Source of the DNA: Arthrobacter sp. D5-1
GTDB taxonomy: Bacteria > Actinomycetota > Actinomycetes > Actinomycetales > Micrococcaceae
Assembly (NCBI RefSeq): GCF_017357425.1
Contig: NZ_CP014571.1
Coordinates: forward strand, 186,001 to 250,000
DNA length: 64,000 nucleotides
Reading direction: 5' to 3'
The notes beneath the pieces were generated by a model that saw only the letters and a list, made by a program, of their open reading frames with translations, was not told where the DNA came from and made no database searches. This document shows, piece by piece, positions 10,623-19,025 of the stretch; within the stretch, counting starts at the first letter, position 1; each line of letters starts with the position of its first letter. Position numbers and translations under genes: made by a program.

Positions 10623-11903
10623 GTGATCGACGTAAAAGACCTCAGCGAAAATCCGGACAAGTTCCGTGCCAGCCAGCGCGCCCGTGGCGCCGACGAGTCC
10701 GTTGTGGACGCGATCATCTCCGCTGACTCCGACCGCCGTGCCGCGCTGATCCGCCACGAGACGCTCCGCGCAGAGCAAAACGCTTTCGGCAAGAAGGTTG
10801 CGCAGGCCAAGGGCGAGGAAAAGCAGGCGCTGCTTGCCGAGGTCAAGGAACTGGCCAACTCGGTCAAAGCAGCTGCCGCTGAAGCCTCAGCCGCCCAGGC
10901 AAAGCAGGAAGAACTGCTCCGGGTCATTCCCAACCTCGTGGTGGATGGTGTCCCCGAGGGTGGCGAGGACGACTACGTCGTGGTCAAGACCGTCGGTACT
11001 CCGCGCGAATTCACGGACTTCGAGCCGAAGGATCACCTGGAAATCGGTGAACTGATTGGCGCGATCGACATGGAACGCGGCGCCAAGGTTTCCGGCTCGC
11101 GTTTCTACTTCCTTCGCGGCGTTGGCGCCAGGCTGGAAATGGCCCTCCTGCAGATGGCCATGGAGCAGGCCATCGACGCCGGCTTCGTCCCCATGATCAC
11201 CCCAACTTTGGTGCGCCCGGAGACCATGCAGGGCACCGGTTTTGATGTCAAGCACGACGCCGAGATCTACCGTCTCGCTGAAGACGACCTTTACCTTGTG
11301 GGAACCTCGGAGGTGGCCCTCGCCGGCTACCACGCAGACGAGATCCTGGACCTCTCCGCAGGCCCCATCCGCTACGCGGGCCAGAGTTCCTGCTACCGCC
11401 GTGAGGCCGGTTCCCACGGCAAGGACACCCGCGGCATTATTCGCGTGCACCAGTTCAATAAGGTGGAGATGTTCATCTACACCACGGTTGAGGAAGCAGC
11501 TGCCGAGCACGAGCGCCTGCTCGCGTGGGAAGAGGAAATGCTGGCAAAGTGCGAGCTTCCCTACCGCGTGATCGACACTGCCGCCGGCGACCTCGGCATG
11601 TCCGCGGCCCGCAAGTTCGACTGTGAAGCGTGGGTTCCCACCCAGAACGCCTACCGCGAGCTCACCTCGACGTCCAACTGCACCACGTTCCAGGCGCGCC
11701 GCCTCAACATCCGTGAACGCGTGATCAACGACGAAGGCGTTGCCAAGGGAACCCGCGCCGTTGCCACGCTGAACGGCACACTGGCCACCACGCGCTGGAT
11801 CGTTGCCATCCTTGAGCACCACCAGAACCCGGACGGCTCCGTCAACGTTCCCAAGGCACTGCAGAAGTACCTTGGCGGGCTTGAGGTTCTGCCGGTTATC
11901 TAG
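10623..11903 (+). CDS. serS: Seryl-tRNA synthetase
   Basis: Charges tRNA-Ser with serine. The 426-aa class II synthetase begins with the long coiled-coil arm that grips the tRNA variable loop (residues ~1-110, rich in Lys/Glu/Ala). The catalytic core follows, with [10 protein letters not shown], the motif 2 region [42 protein letters not shown], and the motif 3 region [16 protein letters not shown]. The start is GTG 10623, which has no Shine-Dalgarno site; TACTCTTG lies just upstream, so a leaderless transcript is plausible. The stop overlaps that of the convergent methyltransferase gene by four bases. Confidence 0.95.
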   Translation: MIDVKDLSENPDKFRASQRARGADESVVDAIISADSDRRAALIRHETLRAEQNAFGKKVAQAKGEEKQALLAEVKELANSVKAAAAEASAAQAKQEELLRVIPNLVVDGVPEGGEDDYVVVKTVGTPREFTDFEPKDHLEIGELIGAIDMERGAKVSGSRFYFLRGVGARLEMALLQMAMEQAIDAGFVPMITPTLVRPETMQGTGFDVKHDAEIYRLAEDDLYLVGTSEVALAGYHADEILDLSAGPIRYAGQSSCYRREAGSHGKDTRGIIRVHQFNKVEMFIYTTVEEAAAEHERLLAWEEEMLAKCELPYRVIDTAAGDLGMSAARKFDCEAWVPTQNAYRELTSTSNCTTFQARRLNIRERVINDEGVAKGTRAVATLNGTLATTRWIVAILEHHQNPDGSVNVPKALQKYLGGLEVLPVI

Positions 11904-12640
11904 CGGGGCTTGCGGGCAAGCACGATCAGTTCGCCTTGCCCGCTGCCCACGTCCTCGCCGGCCCAGCCGCCGCACACGTGGTCCACCGTGAAGCCTGCTG
12001 AGGCTAGATCGTGGCGGAGCTGATCTTCCGTGCGGAAGGCCAGCACGGATGTCTCGGGTTTGTCGATGCTCCCGTCCACAACCCGGTGTTCAGTCAGTGC
12101 AACGAGCCCGCCCGGCCGAGGATCACACTCCATCCACGTTTCCAAGGCAGTGCCGTCGGGGAGGGCGCAGCGCCGCCGCGTCTTCGCCGGAGTCCAGTGT
12201 TCCCACGCTCTGGCTGCAGGGTCTCGGGAATCGAGGGCCAATCGACCTCCCGGGACGAGCGCACGGTTGATGTCGGCAAGCGTTCGGGACCAGTCGCCGT
12301 CGTCGTAGATCGATTGAGCCACGTGCGCCGTCATGATCGCTACGTCAAAGGCAGCGTCGCGGGGGATCGCCGCCGATGTCCCGTCCAACCAGGTGACGCC
12401 TTCAGCCCCGGGTTTCTGTCGCGCAGCCGCAAGGGAACCCGAGTTGGGGTCGATGCCAACAACGGCATGGCCAGCCGCGGCAACCGCCAAGGTGATCCGA
12501 CCGGTACCGCAGCCCAGATCCAGCACCCGGCTGTCCGGCCGCTCATTCACCAAAGCCAGGAAAAAGTCGTCATCCGCGGCCCACTGATTCTCCGCGTCGT
12601 AGAGGGCTGACAGTTGGGCTGAGGTCATTCGGGAAGACAT
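11900..12640 (-). CDS. Class I SAM-dependent methyltransferase
   Basis: A 246-aa Rossmann-fold methyltransferase. Motif I is [16 protein letters not shown] near residue 42, followed by the acidic motif GIDPNSGSL and the [11 protein letters not shown] segment. The substrate is not evident; the overall look is of a methyltransferase-11/25 family member acting on a small molecule. Start ATG 12640 has only a weak site; a second ATG lies four codons inside. The region upstream holds a minus-strand hairpin with a T-tract (12689-12715) 48 bases before the start. Confidence 0.8.
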   Translation of the reverse strand: MSSRMTSAQLSALYDAENQWAADDDFFLALVNERPDSRVLDLGCGTGRITLAVAAAGHAVVGIDPNSGSLAAARQKPGAEGVTWLDGTSAAIPRDAAFDVAIMTAHVAQSIYDDGDWSRTLADINRALVPGGRLALDSRDPAARAWEHWTPAKTRRRCALPDGTALETWMECDPRPGGLVALTEHRVVDGSIDKPETSVLAFRTEDQLRHDLASAGFTVDHVCGGWAGEDVGSGQGELIVLARKPR

Positions 12641-12688
12641 CCGCCCACCCTAACGGTCTCGTCGCCGGATCCCCGGGAAATCGGGCAC

Positions 12689-12715
12689 AAAAAAGGAAGG
12701 GAAATGATCCCTTCC
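12689..12715 (-). terminator. Minus-strand rho-independent terminator/attenuator upstream of the methyltransferase gene
   Basis: An 8-bp perfect stem (12695-12702 with 12708-12715; GGAAGGGA arm, 5-nt loop) is followed on the minus strand by six T residues (A-tract 12689-12694 on the plus strand). It has the full form of an intrinsic terminator, but lies before, not after, a minus-strand gene. It may stop antisense transcription from the helR promoter region or attenuate the methyltransferase leader. Confidence 0.65.
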
Positions 12716-12737
12716 ATACCCAATTTATAACCCACCC

Positions 12738-12759
12738 GGGGGCTTGCGGCAAGGCCCCC
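12738..12759. promoter_or_regulatory. Putative rifamycin-associated element (RAE)
   Basis: The sequence GGGGCTTGCGGCAAGGCCCC occupies 12739-12758 and is flanked by one more G/C pair. It is an inverted repeat that, as far as I recall, matches the rifamycin-associated element found upstream of rifamycin-inactivating and helR genes in actinobacteria. It lies 58 bases before the chosen helR start. Its TTGCGG could serve as a -35 element, with AACAAT (12769-12774) as a weak -10, which would place the transcript start near 12781. Confidence 0.8.
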
Positions 12760-12816
12760 TGCATGCCGAACAATGGATCCACGAACCCCATCGCCCAGAG
12801 AAAAGGGACTCGTGCC

Positions 12817-15015
12817 ATGCCCGAAACCAGCCCCCTGAAAACCAGGGCATTCGCCCTGCCGGAGCACCTTGCCCGCAAGGCCGTGCCCATGTTGATCGGC
12901 AGCGATGAGCAGCAGTTTGAAGCCATCGCAACCAGCCTTTCAGAATCCCTCACGGGGTTGTCCAACCGTCTGGATGCCGTGCGAAAGCAGCCCGGCGGCC
13001 GGGGCCAGGCAGCCCTGGACCGGGACCAGGAAATTCATCGGATCACCGCGCGGCTGCGGGCTCTCAACCGCTTCGGACTGGACCTTTGCTTGGGCCGTAT
13101 GGTCACCGCTGACAATCCGGAGCCCACCTACATAGGGCGGCTGGGACTCAATGACACAGAAGGCCGCAGGCTCCTGATCGATTGGCGCTCGCCGGCGGCG
13201 GAGCCCTTCTTCGGAGCGACCCACGCCAACCCGATGGGTTTGGTAAGTCGCCGCCGCTACCGCTGGACCAGAGGGCGGATCAGTGACTACTGGGACGAAG
13301 TGTTCACGGCGGATGGCTTGGAAAGTAACGCTGCACTGGATGACCAATCCGCCTTCATCGCCAGTTTGGGCAGCAGCCGCACGGCTCGAATGCGGGACGT
13401 TCTGGGGACCATCCAGGCGGACCAGGACCAGATCATCCGGGCAGGCTCGCGGGGTGCCCTGGTGGTCGACGGCGGTCCTGGTACCGGTAAGACCGTGGTC
13501 GCCCTGCACCGCACGGCATATCTGCTCTATTCGGACCCTCGGCTGAGCCAGCGAGGTAACCATCGAAGGAGCGATGTCCTGTTCGTCGGCCCCCACCAGC
13601 CCTACCTCGCTTACGTTGCGGATGTTCTTCCCAGCCTGGGCGAAGAGGGAGTCCAGACCTGCACGCTGCGGGACCTGGTCCCGGAAGGTGCCACGGCCGT
13701 CGTCGAAAGTGATCCCGACGCCGCCAGGCTCAAGTCGTCCGTTGAGATGGTGAAGGCGATTGAGGCTGCCGTGAGGTTTTACGAAGCGCCGCCGTCCAGG
13801 GGCATGGAGGTTGAGACGCCGTACGCCGACATCTGGCTCAGCACCGAAGACTGGGCCGAGGCCTTCGATGCCGCAGAGCCCGGCACCCCGCACAACGAGG
13901 CACGCGACGACGTGTGGGAGGCGCTGCTGGAAATCCTCATGGACAAGGTGGCCGAGCGCGATGTTCCCACGGGCTTGCTCCGGAGGATGTTGGCCCACAA
14001 CGCGGGGCTGCAGGAGGAATTCAACAAGGCCTGGCCGTTGCTCTCCTACGGGGCGCTGGTGGCCGACCTCTGGCGTGTGCCTGCCTATCTGCAGCTGTGC
14101 GCACCATGGTTGCAGCCTGATGAAAGGGCGGTACTGCGGCGTCAAGACCCGGAGGAATGGACGACGGCGGATCTGCCGCTTTTGGATGCAGCCCGCCAAC
14201 GCTTGGGCGACCCTGAAGCTTCCCGACGCAGGCGGAAGCAGGAAGCGGCGCTGGCCGCGGAACGGGAGCTCATGGATCGGGTGGTAGATGACCTGATTGC
14301 AGCTGACGACTCAGAAAACCTGGAGATGTACATGTTGCGGGGCGATGACATGCGGGACAAACTGCTGGGCCGTGATGCGGTGCCCGCAGCTGATCCCGAT
14401 GTCCTGGCAGGACCGTTCGCGCACATTGTGGTGGACGAGGCCCAGGAGTTGACCGACGCTGAGTGGCGGATGCTGCTTCTTCGCTGCCCGTCGCGGAGCT
14501 TTACGGTGGTGGGGGACCGCGCCCAAGCCAGGCACGGGTTCACTGAGACCTGGGAGGAACGCCTGGAGCGGGTGGGCCTGGGTATCATTTCCGTGGCCAG
14601 CCTCAGCATCAACTACCGCACGCCGGAAGAAGTCATGGCGGAAGCTGCGCCGGTCATCAGGGCGGCCCTCCCGGACGCCAACGTCCCCACATCGGTCCGC
14701 AAAAGTGGCATCCCCGTGGTCCATGGGAAAGCTCAGGAGCTCAACTCCATCCTGGAAGTCTGGCTCGCCAAGAACCCGGAGGGCACGGCCTGCGTCGTCA
14801 GCCAGCCGGACGCCGTGGCAACGAAGCCCACACTGGACCGCGTCAGCTGGCTCACGCCTGAATCATGCAAGGGTCTCGAGTTCGACCTGGTGGTTGTCAT
14901 CGACCCGGGCGGGTTCGGCGCAGGCATGGAAGGTGCAGTGGACCGCTATGTCGCCATGACCCGGGCCACCCAGCAACTCGTGATCCTGGGGAGGAACGTG
15001 GAACCATCCGAATGA
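12817..15015 (+). CDS. helR: HelR/HelD-type RNA polymerase recycling ATPase
   Basis: A 732-aa UvrD/Rep-like superfamily 1 protein. The N-terminal ~110 residues form a helical arm (EEQ-rich, ending LCLGRMV). The ATPase follows with Walker A GGPGTGKTVVALHRTAYLL, Walker B IVVDEAQELTDAEW, motif III VVGDRAQARHG, and a C-terminal motif region SCKGLEFDLVVVIDPG plus DRYVAMTRATQQL. HelD proteins remove stalled RNA polymerase from DNA; the HelR subgroup also displaces bound rifamycin and gives tolerance. Subgroup assignment rests mainly on the RAE just upstream. ATG 12817 (GGGA eight bases upstream) is preferred over ATG 12763, which has no site and would lie before the inferred transcript start. Confidence 0.88.
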   Translation: MPETSPLKTRAFALPEHLARKAVPMLIGSDEQQFEAIATSLSESLTGLSNRLDAVRKQPGGRGQAALDRDQEIHRITARLRALNRFGLDLCLGRMVTADNPEPTYIGRLGLNDTEGRRLLIDWRSPAAEPFFGATHANPMGLVSRRRYRWTRGRISDYWDEVFTADGLESNAALDDQSAFIASLGSSRTARMRDVLGTIQADQDQIIRAGSRGALVVDGGPGTGKTVVALHRTAYLLYSDPRLSQRGNHRRSDVLFVGPHQPYLAYVADVLPSLGEEGVQTCTLRDLVPEGATAVVESDPDAARLKSSVEMVKAIEAAVRFYEAPPSRGMEVETPYADIWLSTEDWAEAFDAAEPGTPHNEARDDVWEALLEILMDKVAERDVPTGLLRRMLAHNAGLQEEFNKAWPLLSYGALVADLWRVPAYLQLCAPWLQPDERAVLRRQDPEEWTTADLPLLDAARQRLGDPEASRRRRKQEAALAAERELMDRVVDDLIAADDSENLEMYMLRGDDMRDKLLGRDAVPAADPDVLAGPFAHIVVDEAQELTDAEWRMLLLRCPSRSFTVVGDRAQARHGFTETWEERLERVGLGIISVASLSINYRTPEEVMAEAAPVIRAALPDANVPTSVRKSGIPVVHGKAQELNSILEVWLAKNPEGTACVVSQPDAVATKPTLDRVSWLTPESCKGLEFDLVVVIDPGGFGAGMEGAVDRYVAMTRATQQLVILGRNVEPSE

Positions 15016-15055
15016 TTCACCGTCCGTTAATCCACAGCTGTGGCGCCGGTCCTAG

Positions 15056-15084
15056 TTCAGTGTCGGAAGTGTCTGCTCTACTGT
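15056..15084 (+). promoter_or_regulatory. Candidate promoter giving a leaderless mRNA
   Basis: TTCAGT (15056-15061), a 17-base spacer and TACTGT (15079-15084) end four bases before ATG 15089, and no ribosome site is present. The arrangement suggests transcription starts at or next to the start codon. Confidence 0.4.
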
Positions 15085-15088
15085 AAGC

Positions 15089-15934
15089 ATGACTATTTTG
15101 ACTGATACTCCAGTTGCTGGCATCGATGACCAGCCAAATAACAACAACAACCTCATGGTCGCCTTGGACGTTGACGGCACCTTGGTTGACCACGACGGCC
15201 ACATGTCACCAGCCGTTCGCTCTGCTGCGCAGGCAGTGGTTGCCAGCGGCCACGACGTCATGATCGCCACGGGCCGCTCACTCAACGCGACGCTGCCCAT
15301 TATTGAACAGATCGGCCTCGAGCGAGGTTACGCAGTGTGCTGCAATGGCGGCGTGACACTTCGACTGGATCCCTCGCTGGACAAGGGCTACGAGATCATC
15401 CACAAGGCAACCTTCGATCCCGCTCCGGCTCTGAAGGCCCTGCGCGAACGGCTGCCCAACGCCAAGTACGCGCTGGAAGACGAGGACGGCAACTTCCTCT
15501 CCACCGAGCGCTTCCAGGATGCCAGCTTCGGTGTGGAGTCCATCGGCGTGGACTTTCAGACCATGTTGGATGCCACCGCGGTCCGCGTGGTGGTCTTCAG
15601 CAGCGAGAACACCTCGGATGAGTTCAACGAGGCCATCAAGCACATCGGACTTTCCGGCGTGACCTACTCGGTGGGTTGGACCGCCTGGCTGGACATCGCC
15701 GCGGAGGGTGTCACCAAGGCAAGCGCCCTTGAAGCCCTGCGCCGGAAGCTCGGCACGGACCGGAACAACACGGTGGCCGTCGGTGATGGCCGCAACGACA
15801 TCGAGATGCTCACCTGGGCAGGCCGGGGCATTGCCATGGGCCAGGCCCCCGACGAGGTACTCGCCGTTGCGGACGAGGTCACCGCGTCAGTGCTCGACGA
15901 CGGCGCAGCCTTGGTTCTGCGCGGCCTGCTGTAA
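15089..15934 (+). CDS. Cof-type HAD-IIB family phosphatase
   Basis: A 281-aa HAD hydrolase. Motif I is ALDVDGTLVD (nucleophile Asp and acid/base Asp), motif II lies in MIATGRSLNATLP, and motif IV is VAVGDGRNDIEML. The large C2 cap between ~100 and 200 defines the IIB/Cof class, whose members dephosphorylate sugar phosphates and related metabolites. A non-conserved N-terminal extension of ~22 residues carries a run of five asparagines. There is no ribosome site; a promoter-like element abuts the ATG. Confidence 0.85.
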   Translation: MTILTDTPVAGIDDQPNNNNNLMVALDVDGTLVDHDGHMSPAVRSAAQAVVASGHDVMIATGRSLNATLPIIEQIGLERGYAVCCNGGVTLRLDPSLDKGYEIIHKATFDPAPALKALRERLPNAKYALEDEDGNFLSTERFQDASFGVESIGVDFQTMLDATAVRVVVFSSENTSDEFNEAIKHIGLSGVTYSVGWTAWLDIAAEGVTKASALEALRRKLGTDRNNTVAVGDGRNDIEMLTWAGRGIAMGQAPDEVLAVADEVTASVLDDGAALVLRGLL

Positions 15935-15973
15935 CTGCGCATTAGCGGGCGGCGGGGTACCTAGACTGGGGCT

Positions 15974-16828
15974 GTGTTCTATGAAGAGTGCCCCGCGCCG
16001 CCCGGACTGCAGCCGTTCGTTACCCAGCTGTGGTTTGTCCGTGCTCAGCCTCAGGCCCGTTACGAGAAGATTCTCCCCGGCCCTTCGGCACACCTGATTC
16101 TGAATCTGTCTGACCCGTACAGGCTGATCACCCCTCCTGAGGGTGGAACAGCCCCCACCCTGTCGGAAGCCGGCGCAACGGAAGTTTCCACGGGCTTTTA
16201 CGCAGGCCTGCAACGCAGTTATGTCATCAGTGAAAACCCGGATCAGCTGTTCAACATTGGTGCCCGTCTGGCTCCCTATGGACTGGCAGCGTTTACCAAC
16301 CGGCCGCCGTCGGAATTTCAGAACCGGGTGGTGGATGCTGAAAGCATCTTTCCTGGTTTTTCCTTGCTCCGCTCTCAACTGACCACCGCAGGGCCTGAAG
16401 AGGCCTTCGCGGCACTGGCAAGTTTTCTGGAAGCGCAGCTCAGGCCGGGGTACGCGGCCGATCCCCGGACACTGCACGCCGTGGAAACCCTTGCTAAAGA
16501 GGACGTCGAAATCAGCGTGGTGGCTGCGGGATTGGGGATCAGCGCGTCCACGCTGGAGCGCATCATGATGCGGGATTGTGGGACCACGGCCAAGGCTTAT
16601 TCGGACGTGTGCCGGTTCAACAGGCTCGTGAACCAGGCGGCAGCCCTGCCTATGGGCTCCATCCCGGGCCGGGAACTCCTTCACTTGGCCGATTACTACG
16701 ACCAGCCTCATCTGATCCGGTCTTTCAGGCGCTTCAGTGGTTTTACCCCCACCGAATACCTTCAGGTGGTGCAGAACTACGGGGCGGAATATGCCACGTT
16801 TATCCCGCTCGAGGAAGTAGCCGGATAG
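15974..16828 (+). CDS. AraC-family transcriptional regulator
   Basis: A 284-aa protein. The last ~100 residues form a double helix-turn-helix of AraC type: first helix pair around VAAGLGISASTLERIMMRDCG, second ending in the signature LIRSFRRFSGFTPTEYLQ. The N-terminal ~160 residues resemble the DUF6597 effector domain (GLQPFVTQLWFVRAQP). The start is GTG 15974 without a ribosome site. TAGACT (15962-15967) lies six bases before it, suggesting a leaderless mRNA. Its target may be the DUF1761 gene 80 bases downstream; the inducer is not evident. Confidence 0.83.
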   Translation: MFYEECPAPPGLQPFVTQLWFVRAQPQARYEKILPGPSAHLILNLSDPYRLITPPEGGTAPTLSEAGATEVSTGFYAGLQRSYVISENPDQLFNIGARLAPYGLAAFTNRPPSEFQNRVVDAESIFPGFSLLRSQLTTAGPEEAFAALASFLEAQLRPGYAADPRTLHAVETLAKEDVEISVVAAGLGISASTLERIMMRDCGTTAKAYSDVCRFNRLVNQAAALPMGSIPGRELLHLADYYDQPHLIRSFRRFSGFTPTEYLQVVQNYGAEYATFIPLEEVAG

Positions 16829-16908
16829 CCTGCGGGTTTTTTACAAGACCGCGAGCTTGACCGGGCGTACTGTCCATTCAGGAACTGCTCACCCTGGAGA
16901 GGACACTG

Positions 16909-17304
16909 ATGGACGTTCAGATCAATTGGCTCGCTGTGTTGTTGGCTGCGTTGGCCACGTTCGTAGTGGGTGGGCTCTGGTATTCGTTGTTGTTCGCCAA
17001 AGCGTGGCAGAAGGCGGCCGGGGTGGGCGATGAACAGTTGAAGTCCGGGACGGCTCGCGTCTTTGTGGGCTCGTTCCTCCTGGCGGCTGTGATGGCCGTT
17101 GTCCTGGCTGCGTTCATCGGCCGGGCCGGGTTCATGTTCGGGACCTTTGCCGGGCTGGCCGCGGGCCTGGGATGGGTGGCAACAGCCTTGGGTGTTAATT
17201 ACCTGTTCGAGCGCCGCAGCCTCACACTTTTTGCCATCAACGGCAGCTACAACGTGGTTACTTTCACGGTGATGGGCGCAATCATCGGAGCCATGCAGGG
17301 GTAG
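16909..17304 (+). CDS. DUF1761-family membrane protein
   Basis: A 131-aa protein with four hydrophobic helices. The first contains NWLAVLLAALATFVVGGLWYSLLF, where the WYS..F pattern is the DUF1761 signature. The last contains SYNVVTFTVMGAIIGAM. It has no charged active-site motif and its role is unknown. GGAGAGGA precedes ATG 16909. It directly follows the AraC-type regulator and may be under its control. Confidence 0.8.
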   Translation: MDVQINWLAVLLAALATFVVGGLWYSLLFAKAWQKAAGVGDEQLKSGTARVFVGSFLLAAVMAVVLAAFIGRAGFMFGTFAGLAAGLGWVATALGVNYLFERRSLTLFAINGSYNVVTFTVMGAIIGAMQG

Positions 17305-17332
17305 CGCCCCGTAGGTACAAGAACTAGTTGAA

Positions 17333-18073
17333 CTACTTGAACACCGTCTGGACCGGCCCTCCGCCGGCGGACTCAACAATGGCTTGCGCAACCACCCGGA
17401 GCTTGACGTTGCGGTTGCTGGAGGCCTTCTTGATGAGTTCCATCGCCTCCTCCTGGGTGCAGCGGTTCTGCGCGATGATGATCCCGGTGGCGATGTCGAT
17501 CACGGTCCTGGACTCCATGGCCGCCCGCAGGTTGGCGGCGGTTTGGCTGTGCTGGGCAATCAGGATGGCCAGCTGAAGGCCCTTGGCGGCCTGCCCCACG
17601 TAGTCGTTGGCGCGCTGCACGGCTGCCTGGTCAAAAGCGTTGGGGCGGTCGGAGTACAGGTTGAGACCCGCCATGGCTGTGTCGTCCGGCAGTGGGAAGG
17701 GAACCGCAAGCACGGAACGAAGGCCATGGTCGGTGATGGCCTCGTTATATTCCGGCCAGGTATCGTCTTTTTCAAAGTCGGGAATATGGACCTGGGTGCC
17801 CTCGCGGCAGGCATGCAGGCAGGGCCCGTCGGCAAACGCGTATTGGACCTCATCCAGTTGCCGTGCACGTTCGCTGCTGCTGGCCACTGTGCCGGCTGTG
17901 CGGTGACGCATCAGCGTAATTCCGCAGTAAACCTCGTGGTCAGGGCTGCTGAAGATACTTGCTGAATGCCGGGCCAACTCCTCAAGGAACGCCTCGACGT
18001 CAGGCGTGCCCAGCAGCAAATCCTGAATATCGGACAGGACCGTACTCGGCTCTGCGAGTTGTGGTTCTTCCAT
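17333..18073 (-). CDS. GAF-ANTAR domain transcription antitermination regulator
   Basis: A 246-aa two-domain regulator. Residues ~20-165 form a GAF sensor domain (DEVQYAFADGPCLHACREG, GLRSVLAVPFPL). Residues ~180-240 form an ANTAR domain (SRTVIDIATGIIIAQNRCTQ, EEAMELIKKASSNRN), which binds paired RNA hairpins to prevent termination. The GAF ligand is unknown. GGAGAT precedes ATG 18073. It is divergent from the sigma factor gene across 133 bases, so both may respond to the same stress. No paired ANTAR hairpin target was recognised nearby. Confidence 0.88.
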   Translation of the reverse strand: MEEPQLAEPSTVLSDIQDLLLGTPDVEAFLEELARHSASIFSSPDHEVYCGITLMRHRTAGTVASSSERARQLDEVQYAFADGPCLHACREGTQVHIPDFEKDDTWPEYNEAITDHGLRSVLAVPFPLPDDTAMAGLNLYSDRPNAFDQAAVQRANDYVGQAAKGLQLAILIAQHSQTAANLRAAMESRTVIDIATGIIIAQNRCTQEEAMELIKKASSNRNVKLRVVAQAIVESAGGGPVQTVFK

Positions 18074-18206
18074 GTAAATCTCCGATTCGTTGGACGCGGC
18101 TACCTTTTGAGCCTAACCCCGTTGAAAGCTAATAGTAAGTGTGCTTCTCTTTTTAAAGAGTCTTGCCGTGGGCTCACCTAACCAGCAGGTAGAGGATTGA
18201 AGCCCC

Positions 18207-18983
18207 ATGCGACAGATCCCACGCTTTGACGTCCCCTCACGTCCCCCCGCCAACGCACCGCAAGGGAGCATCCAGCAAAGCTTTCAGGACAGCCTGATCC
18301 TGGACCACCTCAATCTGGCCAAGTCCATTGCCTCCAGGTACTCGGCCCACACCCACGACCTCGACGACGTCAGGCAGGTCGCATACATGGGCCTCATCAA
18401 GGCTTCGCGGGGTTATGACGAATCAAAAGGCGTCAGTTTCCCTGCCTACGCCGCGCCCACGATCGCCGGCGAGGTCAAACGCTACCTACGCGATCATTGC
18501 TGGGTGGTGCGCCCTCCGCGGACCATTCAGGATGTCCGCCGCCAAGTGCTGGCGCGGACGGAGGAAATGACCCAAACTCTGCAACGAACGCCAACGCCCG
18601 AGGAAGTGGCCCAGGACCTGGCCCTGGAGCCGTGCCAGGTGCGCGAAGCACTGATGGCCGGCACCAGCAAACGCCCGGATTCCCTGGATGCTCCAGTATC
18701 CGAGGGCCGCGAAGGCCTCCAAGGCTCGCTTTCGGCTTTCGGGTGCCCCACGGACCGCCTCGAGGACGTGCTGGCTCTCCGCAACGCCATCCGCGGACTG
18801 AGCGCCGAGGACCGGCACTTGCTCTACCGCCGTTACTACCGCGAGGAAACGCAGTCCACCATCGCCGAGGCCCTGGGGATGTCGCAAATGCAGGTATCGC
18901 GCAAGCTGTCCAAGATCCTGGTTTCCCTTCAAACCCAACTGCTGGACGAACAAGCCCATTTGCAGGACGGGACTGCACCCTAG
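18207..18983 (+). CDS. SigB/SigF-type alternative sigma factor
   Basis: A 258-aa group 3 sigma factor. Region 2 shows DDVRQVAYMGLIKASRGYDESKG, with core-binding and -10 recognition in SFPAYAAPTIAGEVKRYLRD. Region 3 is around TIQDVRRQVL and RTPTPEEVAQDL. Region 4 ends AEALGMSQMQVSRKLSKIL, a helix-turn-helix that contacts -35. Members of this family control general stress and stationary-phase genes. No anti-sigma factor or anti-anti-sigma factor gene is adjacent, which is unusual for the family. AGGA lies eleven bases before ATG 18207. Confidence 0.9.
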   Translation: MRQIPRFDVPSRPPANAPQGSIQQSFQDSLILDHLNLAKSIASRYSAHTHDLDDVRQVAYMGLIKASRGYDESKGVSFPAYAAPTIAGEVKRYLRDHCWVVRPPRTIQDVRRQVLARTEEMTQTLQRTPTPEEVAQDLALEPCQVREALMAGTSKRPDSLDAPVSEGREGLQGSLSAFGCPTDRLEDVLALRNAIRGLSAEDRHLLYRRYYREETQSTIAEALGMSQMQVSRKLSKILVSLQTQLLDEQAHLQDGTAP

Positions 18984-19025
18984 AATCCGATGATCACAAC
19001 CCGCGTTACCGCCGGAAGAGGGTCC

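Noticed and set aside
12763..12816. An upstream ATG (12763) as the helR start
   Set aside because: It has no ribosome site and lies between the RAE and the likely transcript start, so ATG 12817 is preferred.
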